This document shows, piece by piece, positions 25,343 to 35,855 of a DNA stretch of 54,413 nt (within the stretch, counting starts at the first letter, position 1; every line of letters starts with the position of its first letter). The stretch spans positions 1-54,413 of the forward strand of contig NZ_WITC01000135.1 in the NCBI RefSeq assembly GCF_009601505.1, in the 5' to 3' direction. The notes under the pieces were generated by a model. That model saw nothing but the letters and a program-made list of their open reading frames with translations. It ran no database searches and was not told the origin of the DNA. Source of the DNA: Sinorhizobium terangae. GTDB taxonomy: Bacteria; Pseudomonadota; Alphaproteobacteria; Rhizobiales; Rhizobiaceae. The position numbers were made by a program, and so were the translations under genes.

Positions 25343-26526
25343 CGCCGTCCATACCTCATCACCGCCAGGCCGAGGACGAGCACCGCGGTTGCGATGACGC
25401 CAAGTCCAGCCATGCCCCAGATCGTCGATGTGTTTACAGTGACGCGGAACTGAGCCGACTCCGACACGGGCCCGCCGCTCGCACGCACCGAGACCATGTA
25501 GTCGCCCGCTATTGCCTTTTCAGAAGGGGTAATCCTGACGTTCACCTGCCTCGTAGCATCGGGCGCGATCAGATCGACGCGGTCGGGCTCGAATTCGACT
25601 TTCCAGCCTGATGGGGGACTAGCCGACAGTTCGATGTCGGTCGCAGGCGCACTGCCATTGTTGGCGAGTGTGAACGGGAAGCTCGCTTCCTTGCCAGCCT
25701 CTGCCTGTCCGGAGAGGCGTTCCCGCGGCCCAGTCAATGTAACGTCGGGCTGACCGGTTACTTCAATACTGAGCTCGGTCGTAGCGCTCGCTCCACCGCC
25801 CGCCACTTCGACCACGACCGGGTAGCGGCCAGCCGGTGCTGACCTCGGCGGTGTTACTTCCAATGTCACGTTCTCGCTCGCCCCGGCCTCGATCGGCAAG
25901 CCGGTAATCTCTTCCGAGCCATAGCCGCGCTTGAAGCGTGACTGAAATCCATCGGGCACATTGGCGGCGAGACTGAAGAGGTTCTCTTCCGCGCCGTCAT
26001 TGGTGGCTTCTATCTTGAAACTGAATGTGGAGCTGGCCGTACCTCGCAGCGCCGGCAGCTCGGATTTCAGCTCCAAGCCACCCTCCGCCGCCTCCGATAG
26101 TTTCACCACAAGGGGAAGATCGGCGGTCTGGTTTGCGTATCGCGCTTTCACGTTAATCGGAACGCGCTCGCCGCTAGCGCCCTCGGGCGGCGTCAGTTCG
26201 AGGTTAACTTCCTGTGTCGCATCTGGCGCCACCATGACAGCCGAGACCTCGCGGTTGCCGCCCTTCAGCGACCATTTCCAACCATCGGGAATGCCTGTAA
26301 CTTCAAGTGACGCCCGCTGCGGCGGCAGATTGGCATTGCGCAGCGTCAGCGGAATTGTTTCGGTTTCTCCCGGGCGGATCGCCAGTTCCGGATGCGGTGT
26401 CGTGAGCCAGAAGCCGGTAAGCTTGGCGACTTCCTGTCGCTGGTCTTGAGCAACAGCCGGTGTGCATGCAAATGTCGCTCCAAGGGCCAATGCTGCTGCA
26501 GTGATCCATCGAGCAATTGTCCTCAT
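25339..26526 (-). CDS. NEW3-domain periplasmic protein with C-terminal anchor
   Basis: This is a 395-residue protein with a signal peptide (MRTIARWITAAALALGATFACTPAVAQ), three immunoglobulin-like NEW3/alpha-galactosidase-associated repeats (about 35-140, 150-255 and 260-360), and a C-terminal membrane helix (IWGMAGLGVIATAVLVLGLA) ending in RYGRR. Most of it lies in the periplasm. The start at 26526 has AGGGAGAATGAG upstream; an alternative start adds ten residues. It leads the operon with the ABC-2 ATPase and permease, suggesting an exported substrate is handled or presented by this protein. It sits 42 bases downstream of the degP-like gene on the same strand. Confidence 0.85.
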   Translation of the reverse strand: MRTIARWITAAALALGATFACTPAVAQDQRQEVAKLTGFWLTTPHPELAIRPGETETIPLTLRNANLPPQRASLEVTGIPDGWKWSLKGGNREVSAVMVAPDATQEVNLELTPPEGASGERVPINVKARYANQTADLPLVVKLSEAAEGGLELKSELPALRGTASSTFSFKIEATNDGAEENLFSLAANVPDGFQSRFKRGYGSEEITGLPIEAGASENVTLEVTPPRSAPAGRYPVVVEVAGGGASATTELSIEVTGQPDVTLTGPRERLSGQAEAGKEASFPFTLANNGSAPATDIELSASPPSGWKVEFEPDRVDLIAPDATRQVNVRITPSEKAIAGDYMVSVRASGGPVSESAQFRVTVNTSTIWGMAGLGVIATAVLVLGLAVMRYGRR

Positions 26527-26568
26527 CTCATTCTCCCTTCGACGTTCGATATCCATGCGCGCGGCGAC

Positions 26569-27915
26569 CTAACCGATCACCAGAAACAGTTTTGAGCCGC
26601 CGCGAAACAGATCGAGCGCAATCGTGCCGCCGGCGTCCTTTAACGCCGCGGCGAGCTCCGCGACGGTCGCGATCGGCTGGCGATTGACGGCAACGATCAC
26701 GTCGCCCGCGCGCAAACCCGATCGCTCTGCTGCGCTTCCATCCTCAATGCTGGAGACAACCACGTTACCCGCCGCATCCTGGAACTGCGCGCCCTGCAGG
26801 GAAGCGGGTATCGCCTCGGCCCCAGCTTTTGCCTCGGCCGGCTCAATGCGCAATGTCACCTTTTTGCGAGCCCGATCATGGAGATATTCGATCTCGACCT
26901 GCGATCCGATCTGAGCCAGGCCGATACGATTGCGGAGATCTGCCGAGCCGGTGATTTTGCGATTGTTGACGGCGGTGATGACATCGCCGGCTTGAAGCCC
27001 GGCATGCGCCGCCGGCGAATTCTGCTCAACGCTTCCGACCACGGCGCCGGAGCTCTCCTCTATGTGGAGCGCTTCGGCCAGGTCCGGCGTCAGATCCTGA
27101 ACGGAGATGCCGATCCGGCCGCGCCGCACTTCGCCATGCTTGATCAGTTGCTCCATCGCTGCCGACGCCATCGCGATCGGAACCGCAAAGCCAATGCCAA
27201 CATTGCCGCCGGCTGGCGCTATGATCGCGGTGTTGATGCCGACCAGCAGGCCGTCCGCAGTGACCAGCGCGCCTCCCGAGTTGCCGGGATTGATCGAGGC
27301 ATCCGTCTGGATGAAGTCCTCATAGTCCTCGACATTGATCCCGCCACGGCCAAGGGCGCTGACGATGCCGGAGGTGACGGTCTGACCAAGCCCAAACGGA
27401 TTGCCGATCGCGACGACCGGGTCGCCGACCCGAAGGGCATTGGAATCGCCAAACGGAAGCGCCCTCAGCTTGTCCGCGTCGATCTTCAGCAACGCTATAT
27501 CGGTTGCCTCATCGCTGCCGACCAGCTCGGCGGTGAAGCGGCGGCGGTCCTTCAGGGTTACCGCAATTTCCCCGGCGTCCGCGACAACGTGGTGATTGGT
27601 GAGGATATAACCTTTATCCGCGTCGACGATGACGCCAGAACCGGCGCTTAGCCGCTGCTGCTGCTGCTCCGGCAGGTTGAAATAGCGGCGGAAGAAGGGA
27701 TCGTTGTAGAGAGGATTGGTTTCGGCGGGAGCGCGTGACCTCACCGCAATATTGACAACCGCCGGCGTAACCTCCTCCAGGACATCGGCGAGCGACCGTT
27801 GTTGAGTGCTTGCCGAAATGGCGGGCTGCGGCTGCGCCGCCGGGAACGGCGCAGGGTCCAGCACGAGGACGAGTGCGGCGAATACGCCAACATATTTCGA
27901 CGAACGCGTGATCAT
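26569..27915 (-). CDS. degP: Deg/HtrA periplasmic serine protease
   Basis: This is a 448-residue Do-family protease/chaperone that degrades misfolded periplasmic proteins. The N-terminus is a signal peptide (about 1-27). The trypsin-like domain carries His109 (TNHHVV), Asp139 (ATDIALLKI) and Ser213 (NPGNSGGAL). Two PDZ domains follow: the first has GRIGISVQDL and HAGLQAGDVITAVN, the second has AERSGLRAGDVIVAVN. The length is normal. It is placed between the NEW3/ABC genes and groEL, in a stretch dominated by protein quality-control genes. Whether it is DegP- or DegQ-like cannot be decided, so the symbol is generic. Confidence 0.92.
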   Translation of the reverse strand: MITRSSKYVGVFAALVLVLDPAPFPAAQPQPAISASTQQRSLADVLEEVTPAVVNIAVRSRAPAETNPLYNDPFFRRYFNLPEQQQQRLSAGSGVIVDADKGYILTNHHVVADAGEIAVTLKDRRRFTAELVGSDEATDIALLKIDADKLRALPFGDSNALRVGDPVVAIGNPFGLGQTVTSGIVSALGRGGINVEDYEDFIQTDASINPGNSGGALVTADGLLVGINTAIIAPAGGNVGIGFAVPIAMASAAMEQLIKHGEVRRGRIGISVQDLTPDLAEALHIEESSGAVVGSVEQNSPAAHAGLQAGDVITAVNNRKITGSADLRNRIGLAQIGSQVEIEYLHDRARKKVTLRIEPAEAKAGAEAIPASLQGAQFQDAAGNVVVSSIEDGSAAERSGLRAGDVIVAVNRQPIATVAELAAALKDAGGTIALDLFRGGSKLFLVIG

Positions 27916-28072
27916 TTTTGCCCCGATTCTTCAGATCCTCCTTCGGAGCGGATAGGCGGGCCTCGGGTCCAGCCTCATCGGAGCCTCGTCCAGGGCTCCT
28001 GCCAACCTGCTCCAACCATATTCGAACGCCCTGCCCATCGAGGGCCGAGGCATCAGTTCACAGCTCCACCAG

Positions 28073-28099
28073 GGGTCCGCGCCCCTCGGGCGCGGACCC
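28073..28099 (-). terminator. Strong hairpin after groEL
   Basis: A perfect 12-base-pair GC stem (GGGTCCGCGCCC with its complement GGGCGCGGACCC) and a three-base loop lies just beyond the groEL stop. No T tract follows in the direction of groEL transcription, so it is either a Rho-assisted terminator or a 3-prime stabilising structure. Confidence 0.5.
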
Positions 28100-28109
28100 A
28101 TCGCTTTCG

Positions 28110-29738
<1,629 letters not shown>

Positions 29739-29783
29739 TTCTCTACTCCTTCTATTTCTTGTCTGGCGTGGGTCCGGTAGGCA

Positions 29784-30098
29784 CTAGGCTGCCGTTCTCG
29801 CTGCGGCCTCGATCTCGATCACGCCCAGAACGTCAGATTCCTTCATGATCAGGAGATCCTCGCCATTGAGCTTGATCTCAGTGCCCGACCATTTGCCAAA
29901 GAGAATGCGATCACCGATTTTCACATCGAGGGCTCGCAGCTGCCCGCTGTCGTCGCGCGCGCCAGCGCCGGCGGCAACGACCTCGCCCTCCTGTGGTTTT
30001 TCCTGCGCCGTGTCTGGGATGATGATGCCGCCGACCGTTTTTTCCTCGGCCTTGATGCGGCGAACCAGGATACGGTCATGCAAGGGACGGAATGTCAT
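29784..30098 (-). CDS. groES: Co-chaperonin GroES
   Basis: This is a 104-residue 10-kDa co-chaperonin. FRPLHDRILVRRIKAEEKT, the mobile-loop region GGIIIPDTAQEKPQEG, and GDRILFGKWSGTEIKL are clearly visible. The start at 30098 has GAGGAGAGTTAT upstream; the longer open frame has no GroES similarity. The C-terminal AAARTAA tail is a common rhizobial variation. It is co-transcribed with groEL. Confidence 0.97.
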   Translation of the reverse strand: MTFRPLHDRILVRRIKAEEKTVGGIIIPDTAQEKPQEGEVVAAGAGARDDSGQLRALDVKIGDRILFGKWSGTEIKLNGEDLLIMKESDVLGVIEIEAAARTAA

Positions 30099-30250
30099 AT
30101 AACTCTCCTCATAGACAAACAGATTTTTGAAGAGGTCCTCCGCGCCGCATCCGAAGCGAATCCAACGCGAGGCGCCCGATCCTTTCGGCATCGCGCGCAA
30201 ATCGATCTGGTTTCTAAGCTTTCGAGTTTCAAGAGGGCGGCACGAATTTT

Positions 30251-30277
30251 TTAGCACTCGCCACTGTAGAGTGCTAC
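30251..30277. promoter_or_regulatory. CIRCE element (HrcA operator)
   Basis: TTAGCACTC, nine bases, GAGTGCTAC matches the CIRCE consensus TTAGCACTC-N9-GAGTGCTAA in 17 of 18 positions. It lies about 150 bases upstream of the groES start, so groESL here is expected to be repressed by HrcA at normal temperature. Confidence 0.93.
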
Positions 30278-30443
30278 CGGCATGAATTCATAGAGCTAAT
30301 CGCGTGCATGCGGTTTGAATGCTCAGATTAACAACCCTCGTCCGGGCCCCTCATGGACGAGGCCCGGGGCAACCGCCTCCCCTCTAGACGCCACTCGATT
30401 TGATACACGTCATTTTGGCCGACCGCCAAATGGGGTCGAAGCA

Positions 30444-30503
30444 GGGAGCGCCGAGCTTCTTCGCGCTCCCTCGTATCTATGTTGCTCTGTGGAGGATGTA
30501 GCT
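30444..30503 (+). promoter_or_regulatory. ROSE-like RNA thermometer
   Basis: The 3-prime part TTGCTCTGTGGAGGA (30482-30496) matches the hallmark ROSE hairpin, in which TTGCT pairs with the Shine-Dalgarno GGAGGA. A second stem, GGGAGCGC (30444-30451) with GCGCTCCC (30463-30470), lies upstream, as in ROSE leaders. It precedes the broken hsp20 start at 30504. Confidence 0.72.
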
Positions 30504-30712
30504 ATGAGACAGATCTCGACCTTTCGCCCTTCTACCGGTCAAGCATCGGCTTCGACCGCACCTTCGACCTGCTCGAAAACGCCAGTCTCAACGCTGACGA
30601 TTCGCCGCCTATAACATCGTCAAGCTTGGCGAAAATGCATACCGCACCCCATCGCGGTGGCGATTTTTGCCGATGACGAACTGACGGTCAGGGTTTCGTC
30701 AGTTGCAGGGGA
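30504..30712 (+). pseudogene. Decayed Hsp20 small heat-shock gene
   Basis: The first codons of a rhizobial Hsp20 can be read across shifted frames: DLDLSPFYRSSIGFDRTFDLLENAS, then YNIVKLGENAYR, then an AVAIFADDELTV-like segment. At least two frameshifts separate these parts, and the alpha-crystallin core and C-terminal IxI are missing. It no longer encodes a working chaperone, but its thermosensing leader is intact. Confidence 0.75.
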
Positions 30713-31227
30713 TATGTTCGATGCTAGAGCGCGCACAATTGCGCAAAACTGACGATCCGCATGCTGATTGTGGCGAGTTACGTCTCGTCGGCGCAGCCCA
30801 AGGAGCTCCGCTCTGACGCGCGGAAGTCGTTCAGGCTGCAGCGGCACCGCGTTCCAAACTGTGTAATCCGCGCTTCCTCGTTGCATGGGAGACGGATTGT
30901 GACAGGAGTCGACGGGCGGGCGAATGCGCCCAGCGGACTAAGGCAACCACTGGTCCCGTGCTGAATCGGATATTGCGATGGAAAAGATGGCTCGACGTTC
31001 AGTTCGGTCATGCAGGGTCCGCGTTCTGAAAATCGAGACTCAGGAACCTCCTCCGCTCAAGGCCCCCTGCCCGACCGCCGCACGTCACACGATCGCTCCG
31101 CTATCTGTCAGTTGCATAGTGATATGCCAAAACTGAATTTCCCTAGTGTCGAGAAAAAAGAGAGTATCAACGTCAGTGTCATCGCACAGGCGCGAGATCT
31201 TTGTTCTCCTAACAGAAAGGGAGCCTT
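30713..31227. other. Intergenic region before the GH12 gene
   Basis: No gene is supported. Small frames occur on both strands without domains. It presumably holds the promoter of the GH12 gene; I looked for a rhizobial tts box and found no convincing match. The A+T content rises from about 31100 onward. Confidence 0.4.
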
Positions 31228-32025
31228 ATGGATTCCAATCGGATAGATGGTACCGGATCGCTAGCCTTCAAGCCGGGGTACGTCGGCAGACCGGATGATA
31301 AACTATTCAGGCAAGCTGTGAATGAAACCAGGTCATCGACTGCCGCGCCTGTATCGACAAACGCTCCGATTTGGAGCTCGAGCGCTCCATACGGAGACTT
31401 TTCACACGGTGGCTATTCTTGGAACAACGACATATATGGGGGTAAGGCCGCTGGGCCTCAGACGATTTCGGTTCATGCAGACAACCAGTGGAGCGTGTGG
31501 TCGAACCAGCCTAATACTGATGGCATCAAGAGCTACCCCCATCAGGCTTTCAATGTCGGGAAACCACTCAGTTCAATCAATACTCTGACGTCGAGCTTCA
31601 ATCAGGATGTTCCTGTTGGCGGCGCGTGGAACACCGCCTACGACATCTGGGACGGCTCACAGCAGAATGAGATAATGCTCTGGACAAACTACACCGGAAA
31701 TCCAGACGGCAGCGGCAACGTTAAGCCCATCTCATATCATTATGACGCTTCCGGGGCGTCGATTCCGATCTACCGCAATGTCAATGTAGGCGGAGCGACT
31801 TGGAACGTGTTCGAAGGCTATAATGGCCACAAGGTCATCTCACTGCTTTGCACTTCCAAGACCAATAACGGGACGGTGGACATCAAGAGTATCCTGGATT
31901 GGCTCAAGTCGAAGGGCCACTTTGGCGACATAAACGTCGGCAGCGTTCAATACGGCGCCGAGATTACCGCGTCCCCTGGAGGGAAGAACTTCAATTTCAA
32001 GGGCTGCTCGGTGACCTCGACGTGA
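31228..32025 (+). CDS. GH12 endoglucanase-like protein without signal peptide
   Basis: This is a 265-residue protein of glycoside hydrolase family 12. The core, about residues 75-262, includes WSVWSNQPNTDG, SYPHQAFNVGKPL, VPVGGAWNTAYDIWDG with QQNEIMLWTNYTG (region of the nucleophile Glu), and a C-terminal strand with INVGSVQYGAEITAS (region of the acid/base Glu). GH12 enzymes hydrolyse beta-1,4-glucans or xyloglucan. The first 70 residues are polar, Ser/Thr/Pro-rich and lack a Sec signal peptide, which is odd for a cell-wall enzyme but typical of type III effectors. AAAGGGAGCCTT precedes the start. The gene is divergent from the T3SS block. Confidence 0.8.
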   Translation: MDSNRIDGTGSLAFKPGYVGRPDDKLFRQAVNETRSSTAAPVSTNAPIWSSSAPYGDFSHGGYSWNNDIYGGKAAGPQTISVHADNQWSVWSNQPNTDGIKSYPHQAFNVGKPLSSINTLTSSFNQDVPVGGAWNTAYDIWDGSQQNEIMLWTNYTGNPDGSGNVKPISYHYDASGASIPIYRNVNVGGATWNVFEGYNGHKVISLLCTSKTNNGTVDIKSILDWLKSKGHFGDINVGSVQYGAEITASPGGKNFNFKGCSVTST

Positions 32026-32738
32026 TACATCCACGGCGGAAGACCCTATCCGCCCTCAATTCCTCAGTATTTCGGGACAATCGTCCGAAGTTGATTTCGC
32101 TGAGCCCGCCCCGAAAAGGAGTTGGCCAGCACCTGTTCGCCTCTGGAGTGACGAGCGGCGCAGGTTGCGGATGTATGCCATATACGATAGATTAAAGAGT
32201 AGCATTATTGATATTTGACACTCAAAATGGCGAGAGCGATCTCAGCTTGATCGTCCATGAAAGGCCGCCTCCTCACATTCGCGCGCCACAGTACCAGTGA
32301 CCCCCGACCTGCCGGAGCGTATCACTCCATTGTTCGGAAATGCACCGCGCCGTCGCGCGGATCATCCGACGGGCGTATGTTTAGGCAATCTCGAAGAGCT
32401 GGCGCGCTTCGAGGGCCAGCCGGATGGACAAGCCGGGTGAGGCCCCAGCGTGGCGACCTCACCGCGTTCGATCAGAGGCTGGTCGTGGACCGACGTGAAC
32501 TTGGCAAGCCAAAGCGCTGCTCGCGTTAACGATCGAAATGCTGACCCGGTCCTCTTAAATAGTTTGTAATGAGCGGCAGCGCAGTGCTCTCGAAAATTGT
32601 GGGCGCCAATAACACATGAGAGAAGTGTCCCTTTTGCTCTTGTGAAAGTCGTCCCTGCTGGAACTCGACGGCCGAGACTTCGCGTAATGGCGCGCGATGG
32701 CTAGCTTGCCTGGCCCCCGCACTTCATTCGGACCTCCT
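32026..32738. other. Gene-poor stretch between GH12 and the T3SS block
   Basis: About 700 bases without a supported gene. A frame around 32257-32529 and a shorter one ending NLEELARFEGQPDG lack a ribosome binding site and known domains; they may be remnants. No terminator with a T tract is seen between the converging GH12 and TPR genes. Confidence 0.35.
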
Positions 32739-33260
32739 CTAAAGCGAAAGTGAAAGGCGAAGGTTGTGGCGCAACATCTCATTCTCCGGTTCTATCTTGA
32801 GAGCTTGCCGATACAGTGCTTGTGCTGCGTCATGCCGCCCCTGAACATCCAAGACAACCGCCTTCGCGTTCAGCGCACGCAAACTACCTGGAGCTCCAAG
32901 CAAAAGCCTATCAAGCACGTCAAGCGCCTCATCTGGGCGTTTCTGGGCCAGCAAAACCTTTGTAAGACCGATGGCCGCATCGATGTTGTCCGGATGCTGC
33001 TTCAGATTATCCCGTAAAACGCGCTCGTTAGCATCCTGGTCGACTGCGCGTAAAATGCGTTCGCGCATGGCCGGATCGATCTGCTTGGCGCCGAGCAGCT
33101 CTGGCGGCGGCGTCTCCCTCACCGAAAGAACTGGGCCGCCGCTGGCACAGCCCACGAGAGGCAGGATGGCGACTGCTGCAAAGAGAACCGAAGGCAGACG
33201 AATTGAACGCAACGGCGCCGCGACTGTATTCTCACGTGAATTTATGCTCTCATCCTTCAT
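32739..33260 (-). CDS. TPR lipoprotein of the T3SS block (y4yS-like)
   Basis: This is a 173-residue lipoprotein. The hydrophobic segment SVLFAAVAILPLVGC ends in a lipobox with Cys38. Two to three tetratricopeptide-like repeats follow (NIDAAIGLTKVLLAQKRPDEALDVLDRLLL, then GSLRALNAKAVVLDVQGRHDAAQALYRQAL). It is the last gene of the block, 12 bases after sctV. In rhizobial systems the position after rhcV is taken by the TPR protein y4yS, so I make that comparison by order and type. The role is unknown; it may help assembly at the outer membrane. Confidence 0.78.
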   Translation of the reverse strand: MKDESINSRENTVAAPLRSIRLPSVLFAAVAILPLVGCASGGPVLSVRETPPPELLGAKQIDPAMRERILRAVDQDANERVLRDNLKQHPDNIDAAIGLTKVLLAQKRPDEALDVLDRLLLGAPGSLRALNAKAVVLDVQGRHDAAQALYRQALKIEPENEMLRHNLRLSLSL

Positions 33261-33272
33261 AGACTGTGCCTC

Positions 33273-35363
33273 TCAGCTGTCCGCAACGCCCATGTTGCTA
33301 TGTTCTTCTGACGCTCCATCATTCGATTCCGCCGTGAGCTTGACCAATCCAGCCGGCTGAATCGTGAAGTCGGATGCGAGGTCCTGATAAGACAGCACAG
33401 GTAGGTCGATTCCGTTGCGAGTGAGAAAACCACGGACGAAGCGTCGGATATCGGCCGACGCCAATACGACAGGGCGCTTTTCACCCGGGACAACGTCTGA
33501 CTGAGCCTGACGCATTTGTGCCAGCAGCATGTCGCTTTGCCGATCCTCGAGTACGAGGTTAGGGCCGGAAGCAGACTCGCGTATAGCACTGCGTATCACA
33601 CCCTCAGCCTCACGTTCGATGATCAAGGCGAGCACCATTCCGTCGGCGCTGGCATAATGGTGGCAGATTTGGCGCTTCATGCCAGAACGAACATGTTCTG
33701 TGAGCAGGGTGACGTTCTGCTCACGTTCGCTCCATTCGGCCAATGCCTCCAAGACGAGGCGAGTGTTGCGGATCGGGATGCCGTCATCCAACAGCCGGCG
33801 CAACACATCGGCAATCCGGGGGATCGGCGTCGTTCGTAGCACCTCCTTCACCAGATCGGCATAATCCGGCTCCATACGGCCCAGCAATTGGCGGGTCTCT
33901 TGGATGCCCACTAAGCGCGGTGCATAGCGAGTCAGCGTCGCATGGACGCGCAACGCGAGGAATTCGCTGGACTGATGATGCCTGATCCCCGCGGCGTCGA
34001 GAGCCGAAGCATGGCTTTTTTCGGCCCAAATTCCATCCGTTTCTGGGTCATGCCGAAAGGGGATGCCGCTCAACTGAATGCTCGCCAGATCACCGGTGAG
34101 TATTAGCTGCGTGGGATCAATGAAATCCTGTTCGACCGGCACGCCCTCGACATCTATCCTGAACTGCGACTCGGGCAGTTCCTGGTCGACTGCGACGGGG
34201 ATGTGGGGCACGATGATGCCGAGATCAACTGAGACCCGCTCCGAAACGCGTGTAATGTGCCGTTGCAATTCCGCTTGGTCGATCGCATGTGCAACGCTCG
34301 GCGCCAAGAACAAGGCGATCGGACGTGCCTCCGCGGGCACGGTTTGCTTTTGAAGCTGTGCTGGCGCTGTAGTGGCTGTGACATTGTCGGGGCCTTGCAC
34401 GTCACCGTTGACAATGCTTGCTGTGGCGAACACTGCGGCCAACACAAAAAAAACGGGCAGAGGGAAACCAGGAACAAACCCCATCATGACCAAGACGCAG
34501 GCCGCCAACCGCAACGCTCGCGTACTGGCTATGAGCTGCCTGACTATGTCAGTTCCAAGATTGACCTTAGCCCCACTTACGCGAGTAACGATGGTCGCTG
34601 CTGTAATTGAGAGCAGCAGCGCAGGAATCTGCGAGATTAACGCATCACCTATTGTCAGCAGCGTATACTGCTGCAGCACCTCGCCAAAGGACATCCCCTT
34701 CGAAAGCAGGCCTATGGAAATCCCGCCTACCATGTTGACGCAGATAACCATCAGTCCGGCGATGGAATCTCCCTTCACAAATTTCATGGCACCGTCCATG
34801 GCGCCATAAAGTTGGCTCTCTCTCTCCAACAGAGCGCGTCGCCTGCGAGATTCGTTCTGATCTATATGGCCGTTGCGGAGATCCGCGTCGATCGCCATTT
34901 GCTTGCCCGGCAGCGCGTCGAGGGTGAAGCGCGCCGCCACTTCGGCTACGCGTTCTGCGCCCTTTGCGAGGACCATGAACTGTACCATGGTCACGACGAG
35001 AAATATAACAAAGCCCACGACGATGTTGCCTGAAATTACGAAATCACCGAAGGTGTGGATGATGCTGCCGGCCTCCCCTTCGGCCAGGATCATTCGCGTC
35101 GTTGCGACGGTGAGCGCAAGACGGAATACCGTGGAGATTAGAATGACTCCGGGCAAGGACGAAAAATCTAGTGGCGTGCTGACGTACAGAGCAACCATCA
35201 GCAGCAGTATGGCCAAGCCCAGATTGAATCCGATCAAGGTGTCGATCACCATGAGCGGGACCGGCATGATCATCATGCCTATTGCCAGAAGCAGCGCTAT
35301 CGCGACCATAATGTCCGGATTGGCTGGCACGCGCGCGATGAAATTTCGCAGTACATTGGCCAT
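33273..35363 (-). CDS. sctV: T3SS export apparatus protein SctV (RhcV)
   Basis: This is a 696-residue FHIPEP-family protein, full length. About eight transmembrane helices fill residues 1-330, with the conserved stretches STVFRLALTVATTRMILAEGEAGSII, the FHIPEP region DALPGKQMAIDADLRNG, and GDALISQIPALLLSITAATIVTRV. The large cytoplasmic domain forms the nonameric ring that receives substrates; it contains ETRQLLGRMEPDYADLVKEVLR and TLVLTEHVRSGMKRQI-like segments. No frameshift is visible. It is flanked by sctD and a TPR lipoprotein. The ATPase, secretin and gate genes normally needed are not in the window. Confidence 0.94.
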   Translation of the reverse strand: MANVLRNFIARVPANPDIMVAIALLLAIGMMIMPVPLMVIDTLIGFNLGLAILLLMVALYVSTPLDFSSLPGVILISTVFRLALTVATTRMILAEGEAGSIIHTFGDFVISGNIVVGFVIFLVVTMVQFMVLAKGAERVAEVAARFTLDALPGKQMAIDADLRNGHIDQNESRRRRALLERESQLYGAMDGAMKFVKGDSIAGLMVICVNMVGGISIGLLSKGMSFGEVLQQYTLLTIGDALISQIPALLLSITAATIVTRVSGAKVNLGTDIVRQLIASTRALRLAACVLVMMGFVPGFPLPVFFVLAAVFATASIVNGDVQGPDNVTATTAPAQLQKQTVPAEARPIALFLAPSVAHAIDQAELQRHITRVSERVSVDLGIIVPHIPVAVDQELPESQFRIDVEGVPVEQDFIDPTQLILTGDLASIQLSGIPFRHDPETDGIWAEKSHASALDAAGIRHHQSSEFLALRVHATLTRYAPRLVGIQETRQLLGRMEPDYADLVKEVLRTTPIPRIADVLRRLLDDGIPIRNTRLVLEALAEWSEREQNVTLLTEHVRSGMKRQICHHYASADGMVLALIIEREAEGVIRSAIRESASGPNLVLEDRQSDMLLAQMRQAQSDVVPGEKRPVVLASADIRRFVRGFLTRNGIDLPVLSYQDLASDFTIQPAGLVKLTAESNDGASEEHSNMGVADS

Positions 35364-35855
35364 GGAGGCCCTCTTATGATGGTTTAATATACGCTGTGCG
35401 CTTTATCCATTCTGGATGGCCTGCCCGAAGGGAATGGCTTCGCATAACCGGTGGAGAAGGCGTGAAGGCTGGTTATCCACAATCATCATTGCATCGTCGC
35501 CAACGCCAAGTCAGCGCTCCGCGGCGTGGACACCTTGAGGGTTCTCGTGGGCAGGGATCGAGAGGCCAAAACTTTCTACGTTCTGTCGAATGCGAGCATA
35601 GGCGAGAGTGTGTCATCGATAGAGCTAATGGCGCCAGTGATTTGATCTCCTTGCCACGGGTATCCATTTCCGTTCGACACTCACCTGTCTGCCGCTCGGA
35701 TGCACTTCGCACAACCGTCCGCAATGATTCGATCGAGATAGACTGCAGATGCGTGCTCAACATCAATCTGGGCGAACGCTGTTGATCTTCATCCTATTCC
35801 ATTGACGGCGCTCGGTCGCTAACGTCACAGAATTCTCCTAATATGACAACCTGGA
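35364..35855. other. Gap between sctV and sctD
   Basis: About 490 bases interrupt the T3SS gene order. A minus-strand frame of 97 codons (35473-35766) begins MLSTHLQSISIESLRT, with no good ribosome binding site and no known domain. It could be a decayed gene or a spacer carrying a separate sctV promoter. Confidence 0.35.

Noticed and set aside
31100..31227. Possible tts box upstream of the GH12 gene (words GTCAGTTGCATAG and GTCAGTGTCATCG)
   Set aside because: Only the first five bases fit the TtsI consensus; the central TCGA-containing part is missing, so I do not list it.
32257..32529. 90-codon + strand frame between GH12 and the TPR gene
   Set aside because: No ribosome binding site, domain or consistent codon usage; probably chance or remnant.
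35473..35766. 97-codon minus-strand frame between sctV and sctD as a T3SS chaperone gene
   Set aside because: It needs a TTG start, has no clear ribosome binding site, and its Arg/Cys-rich second half is unlike a chaperone.
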